Source of the DNA: Opacimonas sp002292215
GTDB lineage: Bacteria; Pseudomonadota; Gammaproteobacteria; Enterobacterales; Alteromonadaceae
NCBI GenBank assembly: GCA_943846745.1
Contig: OX044360.1
Span: 2,604,001 to 2,668,000, forward strand
Reading direction: 5' to 3'
DNA: 64,000 bases
The notes under the pieces are model-generated. The model was not told the origin of the DNA and ran no database searches. It saw only the letters and a program-made list of their open reading frames with translations. Position numbers and translations under genes: made by a program. This document shows positions 9,837-18,701 of this stretch, one piece after another (within the stretch, counting starts at the first letter, position 1; each line of letters begins with the position of its first letter).

Positions 9837-9885
9837 CCGCCGCACCTTAATTCACCTTAATTTACAACGACTAACGGGATCATGG

Positions 9886-11919
9886 ATGATTTCAAATATA
9901 GGTTACAGTATTGCTGCAGCAGGCTTTTTGGTCTTGTTGTTATTATTGTTTACTGTTCGTAGTAGTGGATTAGTCAAAAAGCTCCTGTTGTTTGCAGTGT
10001 TCACTAATTTACTGTGGGCGCTTCAGTATAATCGCTGGCTCATTCCTGAGCCTACGGTACAGCAATACCTTACCTTTGATTCACTAAAACAATTTAGTTG
10101 GATCCTCTTCTTAAGCGCTGCGTTGTATAATCAGTTTTCGTCGTTACCCAAAATTTTGTCACAAAAAACCACCTTACTGGCCGGCTCACTCCCCATCGCT
10201 GCAGTATTAATATTGTGGCTTACGCCGTTGCCGCTGCATTGGATATACTTGATTCATACGGTTGTGGCGTTAATCTTACTTTTATTATTAGAAATATTAC
10301 TGAGGCAATCTGGCGAGCAACGCTGGGCATTTAAGCCTTTAGTGCTGTATTTGGGGGCGGTAAGTGTGTTTGATTTTGTGACGTATGCCAATGCCACTAT
10401 GGTGACGTACTTAGATGTCAATTACATTGCCGCGAAAGGCTATATTTATGCGCTGATGACCCCATTTTTATTAATTGCGGTCAGACGTATGGAGCATTGG
10501 GGGATCAAGATCTTCATCTCTCGAGAAATCGTGCTGCACAGTACATTACTTACGGTAGCGGGTATATACCTATTTGTGATGGCTATGGTTGGCTATGTGA
10601 TTAAGTATCTCGGCGGGAGTTGGGATACAACGATTCAAATTGTGTTAATCGCTTTATCAGTAGTGCTGCTGATTGCGCTCTTTTTATCCAGTAATATTCG
10701 CAATAAACTCAAAGTGTTTATCTCGAAAAACTTTTTTGCCAATCAATTTGATTATCGCGAACAATGGATTGAACTGACCAATGCCTTGGCAACGGGGGAT
10801 GACAATTTACAAGATGTGTACCGAACTGCATTAAAAGGTCTCGCAAATGCAGTCAAATACGATAGAGGATTGTTATGTAAAGTGAATAAATCTCATTATG
10901 ATATTGTTGCCAATCTGTATGCTCCAGAACCCGATCATTTGCATGATGAGGTAATACAGCGTGCCATACAATATTGTCAACAAAAGCCATGGTTAATTGA
11001 TTTACATGAGTTTTTAATCAATCCCGAAAATTATGCTGGGATGGATATGGATTTAAAATTGGTTAATCAATGTGAGTATCAATTTATATTGCCAATTTAT
11101 CAAGATAATGAACTCTGGGGGGTAGCAGTATTATTCACAGACGCTGCTGTAGTGCGAGAGCTAAACTGGGAATTACGGGATTATCTCAATGCTGTATTGG
11201 CTCAAGTTACTAACTACGTTTTGCACTATGAGGCGGCAAAGATTGTTGCTGAAAATGCCCAATTTGCGGCATTCAATAGGATGTCAGCGTTTGTGGTACA
11301 TGACTTGAAAAATGTTATGGCACAGGTCGATTTAATTTTATGTAACGCACAGCAGCATAAACACAACCCTGAATTTATTGACGATACGTTTGAAACGCTT
11401 GAATATACTCAAGCACGTATGCAAAAAATGCTGAAGCAATTAACGGATAAACAACTCATTACAGAACAAACTCAACAAGCTGTGGATCTATCTACTATAC
11501 TCAACATAGTTATCAATAAAAAATGCGCAACGTTACAACCGTTTCCTCAATTTTCCACAGCAACAACTCAACTCGTTGCTGCTAATGCTGAGAAGCTCAG
11601 TAATGTTTTCTATCATCTCATCAGTAATGCACAGCAAGCGACACCGGATGATGGCAGCGTTGCCATCACAGTATCTGATGCTACCACACCTGGTATGATT
11701 CAAATCGATATCATCGATTCTGGAGAGGGGATGACGCCTGAATTTATTGACCATCGCTTGTTCAAACCTTTTGATACCACCAAAGGTAATGCCGGCATGG
11801 GAATCGGCGCATATGACGCCAAACAATACATTGAAGAGATCGGTGGTAAGCTGACAGTGCAAAGTCGAGAAAATTTAGGCTCCACGTTTACGCTATTATT
11901 GCCGATATATTCAACATAG
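9886..11919 (+). CDS. prsK: PEP-CTERM system membrane histidine kinase PrsK
   Basis: This is the sensor kinase of the PrsK/PrsR pair associated with exosortase/PEP-CTERM systems. The N-terminal 270 residues hold about eight hydrophobic helices. A GAF-like domain follows (about 285-440), then the phosphoacceptor region with His472 in FVVHDLKNVMAQVDLIL. The ATPase domain has an N-box (HLISNAQQATPDDG), DSGEGM, and the late loop FDTTKGNAGMGIGAYDAKQY. The HDLKN box and the eight-helix plus GAF layout match the PrsK family. Its length (677) fits. prsR follows after 20 bases on the same strand. The signal sensed by the membrane domain is unknown. Confidence 0.88.
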   Translation: MISNIGYSIAAAGFLVLLLLLFTVRSSGLVKKLLLFAVFTNLLWALQYNRWLIPEPTVQQYLTFDSLKQFSWILFLSAALYNQFSSLPKILSQKTTLLAGSLPIAAVLILWLTPLPLHWIYLIHTVVALILLLLLEILLRQSGEQRWAFKPLVLYLGAVSVFDFVTYANATMVTYLDVNYIAAKGYIYALMTPFLLIAVRRMEHWGIKIFISREIVLHSTLLTVAGIYLFVMAMVGYVIKYLGGSWDTTIQIVLIALSVVLLIALFLSSNIRNKLKVFISKNFFANQFDYREQWIELTNALATGDDNLQDVYRTALKGLANAVKYDRGLLCKVNKSHYDIVANLYAPEPDHLHDEVIQRAIQYCQQKPWLIDLHEFLINPENYAGMDMDLKLVNQCEYQFILPIYQDNELWGVAVLFTDAAVVRELNWELRDYLNAVLAQVTNYVLHYEAAKIVAENAQFAAFNRMSAFVVHDLKNVMAQVDLILCNAQQHKHNPEFIDDTFETLEYTQARMQKMLKQLTDKQLITEQTQQAVDLSTILNIVINKKCATLQPFPQFSTATTQLVAANAEKLSNVFYHLISNAQQATPDDGSVAITVSDATTPGMIQIDIIDSGEGMTPEFIDHRLFKPFDTTKGNAGMGIGAYDAKQYIEEIGGKLTVQSRENLGSTFTLLLPIYST

Positions 11920-11939
11920 CCGTCAATCAAGGATAGAGC

Positions 11940-13298
11940 ATGAGCAAAGTATTAGTAGTCGATGATGATTTGGGAATTCAGAAACAGTTAAAGTGGAGTT
12001 TAACCGATTTTGATGTGGTGTTTGCCGGCGATCGGGAATCTGCCATTACTCAGTTGCGTCGATTTGAACCGACTGTCGTTACGCTAGATCTCGGATTGCC
12101 TCCCGATCCTGCTAATGCCTCTGAGGGCTTAAAAGCCCTCGAAGAAATTTTATCATTAGCCCCACACACTAAAGTTATTGTCGTGACTGGTAATAACGAT
12201 AAAGAACATGCGTTACACGCGATTGAATTAGGGGCATATGATTTTTATCAAAAACCCATTGATTCCGATACCATTAAAATTTTAGTTGCTCGTGCGCTGC
12301 ATGTGTCTAGTCTCGAAGCTCAAAACCGACGTTTAATGGCCACAAGACCATCAATGGGACGAATTATCGGTGTATCAGAATCAATTCAAACAGTAAGTAA
12401 ACGCGCTGAAAAAATTGCTAAAACGGATATTACAACCTTGTTACTGGGTGAAAGTGGAACGGGAAAAGAAGTGTTTGCCCGTAGTATTCATGAAGCAAGT
12501 CCGAGAGCTGAAAAACCTTTTGTTGCCATTAACTGTGCTTCAATACCTGAAAACTTACTTGAAAGTGAGCTGTTTGGGTATGAAAAGGGGGCGTTTACGG
12601 GAGCGAATAAAACCACGTTAGGTAAAATAGAAACAGCACAAGGTGGCACGCTTTTCTTGGATGAAATTGGGGATATGCCGATTGGACTACAAGCAAAAAT
12701 GCTCCGTTTTTTACAAGAGCGCGTCATTGAACGAGTGGGGGGACGCAGTGAAATCAATGTCGATATTCGTGTTGTCTGTGCAACGCACCGAGACTTACAA
12801 ACCATGGTCAGCGGGGAAACTTTTCGTGAAGATTTGTTTTATCGCGTTGGGGAAATGGTCATTAATATTCCGCCACTACGTGATCGCGAAAATGATGTGA
12901 TTTTACTCGCCAAAACATTCTTGAAACAATATGCCGAAGATTTTAGTAGTAAAGTGAAAGGCTTTAGTGACTCTGCTATCAAAGCAATGTTACAGCATCA
13001 ATGGCCGGGTAATATTCGTGAACTTCAAAACAAACTGAAATCTGCGGTGATCTTAGCCGAAGGTAATGTGATCCATGCGGATGATTTATCATTGTTTGTG
13101 TCGGCTGAAGTGCAAACGGTTGAAGTATTGAATTTACGTACTATCCGCGAAGAAGCCGAAAGTAAAGCGATTCGCAGAGCCTATACTCGAGCGGATAAAA
13201 ACATGTCCAAAGCAGCAGAGTTATTAGGTGTAACTCGTCCAACACTCTATTCGTTAATTGATAAATATCACTTGGAAGATCTCAAAACCAGTGTCTGA
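11940..13298 (+). CDS. prsR: PEP-CTERM system sigma-54 response regulator PrsR
   Basis: This is an NtrC-type activator of sigma-54 promoters, the partner of PrsK. The receiver domain (about 1-120) has a probable phosphoacceptor Asp50 in VVTLDLGLPP and a conserved Lys in YDFYQKPID. The AAA+ domain (about 140-370) has Walker A GESGTGKE, the sigma-54 contact loop GAFTGA in ELFGYEKGAFTGA, and Walker B GGTLFLDEIG. A Fis-type helix-turn-helix ends the protein (SKAAELLGVTRPTLYSLI). It directly follows prsK, and a strong hairpin terminator lies just after the stop, so the transcription unit probably ends here. Targets are expected to be PEP-CTERM and exopolysaccharide genes, none of which is adjacent. 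Confidence 0.9.
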   Translation: MSKVLVVDDDLGIQKQLKWSLTDFDVVFAGDRESAITQLRRFEPTVVTLDLGLPPDPANASEGLKALEEILSLAPHTKVIVVTGNNDKEHALHAIELGAYDFYQKPIDSDTIKILVARALHVSSLEAQNRRLMATRPSMGRIIGVSESIQTVSKRAEKIAKTDITTLLLGESGTGKEVFARSIHEASPRAEKPFVAINCASIPENLLESELFGYEKGAFTGANKTTLGKIETAQGGTLFLDEIGDMPIGLQAKMLRFLQERVIERVGGRSEINVDIRVVCATHRDLQTMVSGETFREDLFYRVGEMVINIPPLRDRENDVILLAKTFLKQYAEDFSSKVKGFSDSAIKAMLQHQWPGNIRELQNKLKSAVILAEGNVIHADDLSLFVSAEVQTVEVLNLRTIREEAESKAIRRAYTRADKNMSKAAELLGVTRPTLYSLIDKYHLEDLKTSV

Positions 13299-13314
13299 TT
13301 AATTTGCTAATTAT

Positions 13315-13364
13315 AAAGCGTCAGTGTCATAATCGAAAGATTAGCGCATTGACGCTTTATTTTT
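13315..13364 (+). terminator. Rho-independent terminator after prsR
   Basis: Twelve-base arms at 13315-13326 and 13347-13358 (AAAGCGTCAGTG against CATTGACGCTTT, one mismatch) are followed by a T-rich run. The hairpin closes the KAS III-prsK-prsR unit 17 bases after the prsR stop. Confidence 0.8.
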
Positions 13365-13383
13365 ATCACCCATAGGCACTTTA

Positions 13384-14478
13384 ATGTTTTTATTTCGTTG
13401 TGTTGTTTTACTCTTTGGTATGCTTATCAGCGTGCTAAGCTTTGCCTCTATGAGTGGCACTCTTTATAGCACTCTGAGTGGCGCTAACAATCACATTAGC
13501 AATGAGTTTGCGCAATCGCATATACCATGGATTGGCTCGCTGACTCCTTGTATTGATTATCCGATTACTAAGCAATTAACCGCCAAGAAAATGCCGATTT
13601 TAGCGCTTGATAACAGTATTCAAGTCTGTGGCGAATTGTTACGTAATGCGGGTAACGCACCTTTTATTCTCGCTCACGCCCAACCTACAAAAAAACTAAT
13701 TGTATTATTTCATGGTTTGAGTGATTCACCATATTATCTCCGATCTATTGCTCAAGAGCTCCATGCCAAAGGTCATACGGTTGTTGTGGGGCTACTCCCT
13801 GGACATGGAGTCAACAACCCTACTGCAATACTACACGATCCTCAATTAGCTCAGATTTGGCGTGAATACGTTCAACAAGTCATTGCTACTGTCAGGGAAT
13901 TAGGTACTGAGTTATATGTAGGCGGGTTTTCAAGCGGAGGCACATTAGCCACTGACTACATGCTAGATCATTTAGCTAACGTTGATGGGTTGATGTTGTT
14001 TTCCGGTGCATTGCGTTTAGCGGAGAATGCCGAAACGTTATCGAAAATTCCGTTTGCTAAGTGGATCAGCAAAATAATCGATGGTGATTATGTCACGACA
14101 TCGCAAAATCCATTTAAGTACCCTGAAATATCTAACCATGCTGCGTTAATTTTAATGGATATTATTCGCAGTGTGCGTAAACGCTTAGACACGACTTCTG
14201 GGATTAATATACCTATTTTTGCTGCGCATTCACAATATGATCAAATCACTCCGATTTTAGGAATACAAGAGCTGATTAGCGTCGCTATTGCTCCGCACAC
14301 ATTGTTTGAAATTGCAGAGAGCATGCATGTTTGCCATGCAAATTTACCACTGAATCAAGCTCAGGTTAGCGTTATTGGTCTGGACGACCCCAATCCTTTA
14401 GCGAATTGTGATGTGGTAAAAGCAAATCCTGTATACGGTCACATGATGGCGATGGCGGTTAATTTTTTGGCGCAATAA
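13384..14478 (+). CDS. Secreted alpha/beta hydrolase
   Basis: This is a probable exported serine hydrolase. The N-terminus has a hydrophobic signal (MFLFRCVVLLFGMLISVLS), so a periplasmic or envelope location is likely. The fold is seen in the oxyanion region VLFHGLSDSPYYL, the nucleophile elbow GFSSG with Ser183, an acidic residue in AAHSQYDQITP and a late His in ESMHVCH. The region after the nucleophile resembles carboxylesterase/monoacylglycerol-lipase-type hydrolases. It sits between the prsR terminator and a small membrane protein gene on the same strand. The substrate cannot be assigned, and I give no gene symbol. Confidence 0.75.
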   Translation: MFLFRCVVLLFGMLISVLSFASMSGTLYSTLSGANNHISNEFAQSHIPWIGSLTPCIDYPITKQLTAKKMPILALDNSIQVCGELLRNAGNAPFILAHAQPTKKLIVLFHGLSDSPYYLRSIAQELHAKGHTVVVGLLPGHGVNNPTAILHDPQLAQIWREYVQQVIATVRELGTELYVGGFSSGGTLATDYMLDHLANVDGLMLFSGALRLAENAETLSKIPFAKWISKIIDGDYVTTSQNPFKYPEISNHAALILMDIIRSVRKRLDTTSGINIPIFAAHSQYDQITPILGIQELISVAIAPHTLFEIAESMHVCHANLPLNQAQVSVIGLDDPNPLANCDVVKANPVYGHMMAMAVNFLAQ

Positions 14479-14521
14479 CCTAAGTTTATGCGTGACAACT
14501 TATAATAAGAAGGAAAGTGGC

Positions 14522-14797
14522 ATGAGAGGTTTTTTTTGGATAATTATAGCGATATATGTTTTTTTGTATTTTTACGCCGTTTGGTTGTATGAGGAGTTTA
14601 GCATTTGGATGGCGTTAGCCATTGTTTTGGCGATAGGCTTACAAGTGTACTTCATGAAAAAGCGCAAAGACATCTTATCGGGTGAGTTACAGCAACCGGT
14701 CAAAGTTGAAATGAAACCTATGTCGATTTGGCAATCCCCATTTCCGTATATCGGGATTGCCTTCTTTACCTTTGTCGGATTTTTGCTATTAATCTGA
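14522..14797 (+). CDS. Small membrane protein, unknown function
   Basis: This encodes a 91-residue protein with two short hydrophobic stretches near the N-terminus (about 3-18 and 24-40, split by WLYEEFSIW) and another at the C-terminus (IGIAFFTFVGFLLLI). A lysine-rich cytoplasmic loop (MKKRKD) lies between. I chose the ATG at 14522 because AAGGA lies 7 bases upstream; an in-frame GTG at 14492 lacks a site. It follows the hydrolase gene by 43 bases and its 3' end overlaps the convergent dipeptidase gene by 9 bases. I do not recognise the family. Confidence 0.6.
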   Translation: MRGFFWIIIAIYVFLYFYAVWLYEEFSIWMALAIVLAIGLQVYFMKKRKDILSGELQQPVKVEMKPMSIWQSPFPYIGIAFFTFVGFLLLI

Positions 14798-16015
14798 TAC
14801 TGTTTTGGCGACAGGTGTAGCGAGCTGTTCTACTTGCTCCCATACACGTAATAAATTTAGCCCTAATATACCGGTGATTTCGTTTTCGCTGTAACCTCGG
14901 TCGAGCAGTCCTTGGATCAAATTAGGGTAGGTAGAGACATCCTTTAATTGTGTCGGTAAGGTATTGCCGACACCATCAAAATCAGAGCCAATGCCTATAT
15001 GCTCAGCACCTATTGTCGCTTTAACCAAATCAATATGATCCAGAACGGTCTCTAAGTCGGCGAATGGATATGGATTAGTCTGTCTATACTCCGCCTCCAA
15101 CGCCAGCGTTTCGGGACTCGTTTGACCAAATTCAACAGCCCATTGTTCGCGTAACGCCACTAAACGATCCCACCATTGACGAGCTTGAGGACTGACAAAA
15201 CCAGAGCCAAAATTAATCATTATCACGCCACCATTTGCCCCCAGTGCTTTGAGCATCGCTTGATCCATATTGCGCTCCCATCCTGGGGTGAAAAAACGAA
15301 TCGACGAATGCGAAGCAATCACAGGTGCGCGGGATAGCTCGATAACTTGATAAAAAGCTTGGTCTGAGACATGTGATATATCGATCAACATTCCTAGGTT
15401 ATTCATTTGATTGATCAGCGTTTTTCCAAACGGAGACAACCCTTGCCACCGTTTACGAATATCATAGGATGAATCACTAATATGATTGCTTTGTGAATGC
15501 GCTAACGTGATGTAACGGATCCCACGATTATAAAAGTGTTGTAAGTTGCCTAAATCACCTTGTATCGGTGAGCCATTTTCCATGCCTAAAGGAAGCGAAA
15601 TCAATCCTTGGGTAAATTGCTTACGCACATCTGCAACTGTGGTCGCAATAGCAAATTTATCTGGCGCGCGCGCAACGATTGCTTCAACCGTATCGATTAA
15701 GGTGTTAGCTAACTGAATGGATGCTTTGGAGTTATCCAAACTAGCAGGGACATAAATCGACATAAAGGGCGCATTTAAACCGCCTTGTACTGCACGAGGG
15801 TAATCAAAATCACCATCAGCCGTCGCTTGAGTCACATCGACCCAGTGTTTATTAACCCGATAAGGCACATCGATATGACCATCAACAATGATAGCCGATT
15901 TGGCAATCCGTTGTGCTTGGGTTAACTCAGTTGCAGGGGGCTTAGCTGCACAGCCCGACAATCCTAATGCAGCAAGTAAATATACCGCAGTGACACTTGT
16001 ACGATGTTTCATCAT
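14789..16015 (-). CDS. Lipoprotein membrane dipeptidase, peptidase family M19
   Basis: This is a zinc dipeptidase of family M19 (renal dipeptidase-like), which cleaves dipeptides including some D-amino-acid or dehydropeptides. The start of the mature enzyme has the metal motif DGHIDVPYR, followed by the bridging Glu in PLGMENGSP, the His-containing segments DISHVSD and ASHSSIRFF, and a late Asp in SDFDGVG. The N-terminus is a lipoprotein signal with lipobox LGLSGC followed by AAK, so it is probably membrane-anchored facing the periplasm. The start may be the first or second of two adjacent ATGs. It is convergent with the small membrane gene and divergent from sapC, with a 172-base shared upstream region. 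Confidence 0.88.
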   Translation of the reverse strand: MMKHRTSVTAVYLLAALGLSGCAAKPPATELTQAQRIAKSAIIVDGHIDVPYRVNKHWVDVTQATADGDFDYPRAVQGGLNAPFMSIYVPASLDNSKASIQLANTLIDTVEAIVARAPDKFAIATTVADVRKQFTQGLISLPLGMENGSPIQGDLGNLQHFYNRGIRYITLAHSQSNHISDSSYDIRKRWQGLSPFGKTLINQMNNLGMLIDISHVSDQAFYQVIELSRAPVIASHSSIRFFTPGWERNMDQAMLKALGANGGVIMINFGSGFVSPQARQWWDRLVALREQWAVEFGQTSPETLALEAEYRQTNPYPFADLETVLDHIDLVKATIGAEHIGIGSDFDGVGNTLPTQLKDVSTYPNLIQGLLDRGYSENEITGILGLNLLRVWEQVEQLATPVAKTVSD

Positions 16016-16187
16016 CCGTCAATCCTTGTTGGTTAAAATCTAAACATCTAAACTCTAACACAATTAAAAAAATAGAAAAAACTCACATTTTTGTAACAAT
16101 TTGTGGATATAACATGACATTACGGTTGAATTTTCACATAATCATCCCATAACTTAACTTACTATCACAACAACGAGAATATTTCCC

Positions 16188-16985
16188 ATGGCGATGAATT
16201 ACGTACCTTTAGATAAGGCCGTACACAAAGATATAAAACTATCTACGAAAAATGATTTTGCATTTACGCAAAACACTCACCTAGCCGCTGCTTCAATCCG
16301 TGAGTTTGCACAATTAGCCGGCGCTATTCCGATGGTATTTATCAAGGACGAACAAACAGGCAATCACCATACAGTATGCATGTTAGGAATCGAAAAAGAA
16401 TCGAACCTATATTTTGCTGAAGGTCGTTGGCAGGCACCACAAGTTCCTATGAATATTCAACGCTACCCATTTGATATTCGTCCGGATAACGGTAATTTAG
16501 GTGTGTTCATTGATGATGCGTCTACATTGATCACTGATGACGGTGCTCCGTTATTTACGGCTGAAGGTGAAGCTGCTGATTTATTAAAAAATCGTTTAGA
16601 GTTTTTAGACTTCTTAGCTAATTCAGAGCGTCTAACGCAAGAATTCATCACTAAAGTGGTTGAGCTTGACCTGTTAACTGAAATTGAAATCCGTATGGTA
16701 ACGGATGCCGGTGAACGCCGCGCAATTACGGGCATGTTAAGTATCGATGAAAACAAATTATTTAACTTGCCTGACGAAGAAATCTTAACGTTACACAAAA
16801 AAGGCTTCTCTGGAGCAATTTACGCATTAATGATGTCTTTAAGCCAGTTGAACCGTTTAGTTGAATTGTCGAACAAAACTGACAAACCAATTCGTTCATT
16901 ACAAATTGTTAATTTAGCTGCTGAAGCTGCGGCCAAAGCGAAAGCTTTAGCAGAAAAAGAAGCTGAAGCTACTGATAAAGCATAA
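16188..16985 (+). CDS. SapC-family protein
   Basis: This 265-residue protein is of the SapC family (named from Campylobacter S-layer work). Its biochemical role is not established. The family pattern is visible in the N-terminal YVPLDKAVHKDIKLS, the EFAQLAGAIPMVF segment, and the central GRWQAPQVPMNIQRYPF and DEILTLHKKG-like stretch. A tail of about 25 residues rich in Ala, Lys and Glu (AAAKAKALAEKEAEATDKA) ends it. There is no signal peptide or membrane helix. The ATG at 16188 follows AATATTTCCC with a weak binding site. It stands alone, followed by a hairpin (16985-17013) and a strong terminator, so it is probably monocistronic. Nothing next to it explains its function. Confidence 0.78.
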   Translation: MAMNYVPLDKAVHKDIKLSTKNDFAFTQNTHLAAASIREFAQLAGAIPMVFIKDEQTGNHHTVCMLGIEKESNLYFAEGRWQAPQVPMNIQRYPFDIRPDNGNLGVFIDDASTLITDDGAPLFTAEGEAADLLKNRLEFLDFLANSERLTQEFITKVVELDLLTEIEIRMVTDAGERRAITGMLSIDENKLFNLPDEEILTLHKKGFSGAIYALMMSLSQLNRLVELSNKTDKPIRSLQIVNLAAEAAAKAKALAEKEAEATDKA

Positions 16986-17025
16986 GTAGTCTAGTCGGCA
17001 TAGACTAACTACTTCATATTGTTAT

Positions 17026-17060
17026 AAAAAAACCACAGCCTTTAGGCAGTGGTTTTTTTT
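17026..17060 (+). terminator. Rho-independent terminator after sapC
   Basis: A stem formed by AAACCACAGCC and GGCAGTGGTTT around a TTTA loop is followed by a run of T. A second, weaker inverted repeat (16985-16996 with 17003-17013) lies directly at the sapC stop. Together they insulate the dcw operon from sapC. Confidence 0.85.
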
Positions 17061-17130
17061 TACCTATTATTTATCGCGATCTCGACGAAGACCGAGCAGA
17101 GTGTCAGGGCGTTTTATTTGTTTATTTGTG

Positions 17131-17159
17131 TTGACGTGGATCAGATTAGGCAATAAACT
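17131..17159 (+). promoter_or_regulatory. Predicted sigma-70 promoter of the dcw operon (Pmra)
   Basis: TTGACG at 17131-17136 and TAAACT at 17154-17159 are separated by exactly 17 bases. This is the best promoter-like pair upstream of mraZ. Transcription would start near 17166, immediately at the MraZ operator, leaving a leader of about 148 bases before mraZ. Confidence 0.6.
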
Positions 17160-17166
17160 CACAAAA

Positions 17167-17191
17167 GTGGGTAAAAGTGGCAAAAAGTGGA
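17167..17191 (+). promoter_or_regulatory. MraZ operator (three direct repeats, 10-base period)
   Basis: GTGGG-N5-GTGGC-N5-GTGGA forms three tandem boxes at 17167, 17177 and 17187. MraZ of E. coli is known to bind TGGGN-type repeats spaced by 5 bases downstream of its own promoter. The spacing and placement here match that rule, so autorepression of the dcw operon by MraZ is the expected function. Confidence 0.75.
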
Positions 17192-17313
17192 TCATTAAGA
17201 CATACGGACATGTAAATGATTAAAAACCTGTGACACAAACATAAAAATAATAATCTTCCACCACGCCATCATTACCAAAATAAAGTCTCAATAATACTAA
17301 AAAGGGTCTTGGA

Positions 17314-17772
17314 ATGTTCCGCGGCGCAAATGCAATCAATCTAGATGTCAAAGGCAGGGTGGCAATACCAACTCGGTATCGTCAGTCATTGCTAGATGAT
17401 TGTGCCGGGCGCTTGGTGTGTACCATTGATACTGTACAAAGCTGTTTGCTACTTTACCCACTACATGAATGGGAAGAAATCGAGTTAAAACTCCAAAAAC
17501 TTTCCACAACTAATCCTCATGAACGCCGAATTCGTCGCCTTTTACTTGGTTATGCCATGGAAGGGGATATGGATAAAAATGGCCGTTTTCATCTCTCTAC
17601 TCCACTGCGCCAGCACGCCAAACTAGATAAGCAAATTATGCTAGTTGGGCAATTAAATAAATTTGAAATTTGGGATGCTGATGTTTGGCAACAACAAATT
17701 GAACAAGATATTCAGACTGAACAGCAAGGTGATTTTGAGCTAACCGAACGCTTACAGGACTTCTCATTATGA
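17314..17772 (+). CDS. mraZ: Transcriptional regulator MraZ
   Basis: This is a double SpoVT/AbrB-fold DNA-binding protein of 152 residues. It is the first gene of the division and cell-wall cluster and its probable autorepressor. Each half carries the family pattern: FRGANAINLDVKGRVAIPTR at the N-terminus and DMDKNGRFHLSTPLR in the second half. The E. coli protein is also 152 residues. Its stop overlaps the rsmH start (ATGATG), and three MraZ-type boxes lie upstream at 17167-17191. Confidence 0.96.
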   Translation: MFRGANAINLDVKGRVAIPTRYRQSLLDDCAGRLVCTIDTVQSCLLLYPLHEWEEIELKLQKLSTTNPHERRIRRLLLGYAMEGDMDKNGRFHLSTPLRQHAKLDKQIMLVGQLNKFEIWDADVWQQQIEQDIQTEQQGDFELTERLQDFSL

Positions 17773-18701
17773 TGGATCCCGCCCACACGTCGGTGCTGTT
17801 GCACGAATCGATTGCTGGTTTAGATATTAAACCTGATGGTATTTATATCGACGCGACATTTGGCCGAGGGGGTCATTCAAGTCATATTTTACAAGGTTTA
17901 TCAGAAAATGGTCGCTTGATTGCATTCGATCGTGATCCAAGTGCTATCAAAGCCGCTGAACGATTCCAAACTAATCCCAGTTTTTCGATTGTACATAGTG
18001 CATTTGCACAAATGGATGATGTGTCACCAACCAATGAGTTACATGGACAAGTCGATGGTATTTTGATGGATCTAGGTGTGTCTTCGCCACAATTAGATGA
18101 ATCAGAACGTGGTTTTAGTTTTTTACGTGATGGACCTCTTGATATGAGAATGGATACTAGCTCTGGGCATAGTGCTGCGGAGTGGTTGATGTATGCTGAC
18201 GAACAAGATATTGCGCAAGTAATCAAAGAGTTTGGTGAAGAAAAGTTTGGTAAACGTATTGCCCATGCCATCGTTAACACTCGCGTGCATACCCCGATTA
18301 CGCATACCTTACAATTAGCTAAAATCATTGCCGACGCAATGCCTGTTAAAGATAAACATAAACACCCAGCCACACGGGCTTTCCAGGGAATTCGCATTTA
18401 CATAAATAGCGAATTAGACCAATTACGTGATGGTTTAAAAGCGGCAGTAAAATTGTTAAAACCAGGTGGACGTCTTACCGTAATCAGCTTTCATTCGTTA
18501 GAAGATCGCATGGTTAAACGCTTTATGCGCGAACAAAGCAAAGGTAAACAAGTGCCGCATAACATGCCCATTATGCAATCCGTTATTGACGCTGATAAAG
18601 TGCTCAAATTAGTCGGTAAAGCGACAAAACCAAGTGCCGCTGAGATTGCTCTTAATCCGCGGGCTCGAAGTTCGGTGTTGCGGGTGGCTGAAAAACTATG
18701 A
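17769..18701 (+). CDS. rsmH: 16S rRNA (cytosine(1402)-N(4))-methyltransferase RsmH
   Basis: This SAM-dependent enzyme methylates N4 of C1402 in the 16S rRNA decoding site. The N-terminus HTSVLLHESIAGL, the SAM site DATFGRGGHSSHIL, and the motifs ILMDLGVSSPQLDE and GPLDMRMD are typical. VISFHSLEDRMVKRFM lies in the C-terminal half. Its 310 residues match the family. It overlaps mraZ by 4 bases and ftsL by 4 bases, indicating coupled translation within the dcw operon. Confidence 0.96.
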   Translation: MMDPAHTSVLLHESIAGLDIKPDGIYIDATFGRGGHSSHILQGLSENGRLIAFDRDPSAIKAAERFQTNPSFSIVHSAFAQMDDVSPTNELHGQVDGILMDLGVSSPQLDESERGFSFLRDGPLDMRMDTSSGHSAAEWLMYADEQDIAQVIKEFGEEKFGKRIAHAIVNTRVHTPITHTLQLAKIIADAMPVKDKHKHPATRAFQGIRIYINSELDQLRDGLKAAVKLLKPGGRLTVISFHSLEDRMVKRFMREQSKGKQVPHNMPIMQSVIDADKVLKLVGKATKPSAAEIALNPRARSSVLRVAEKL

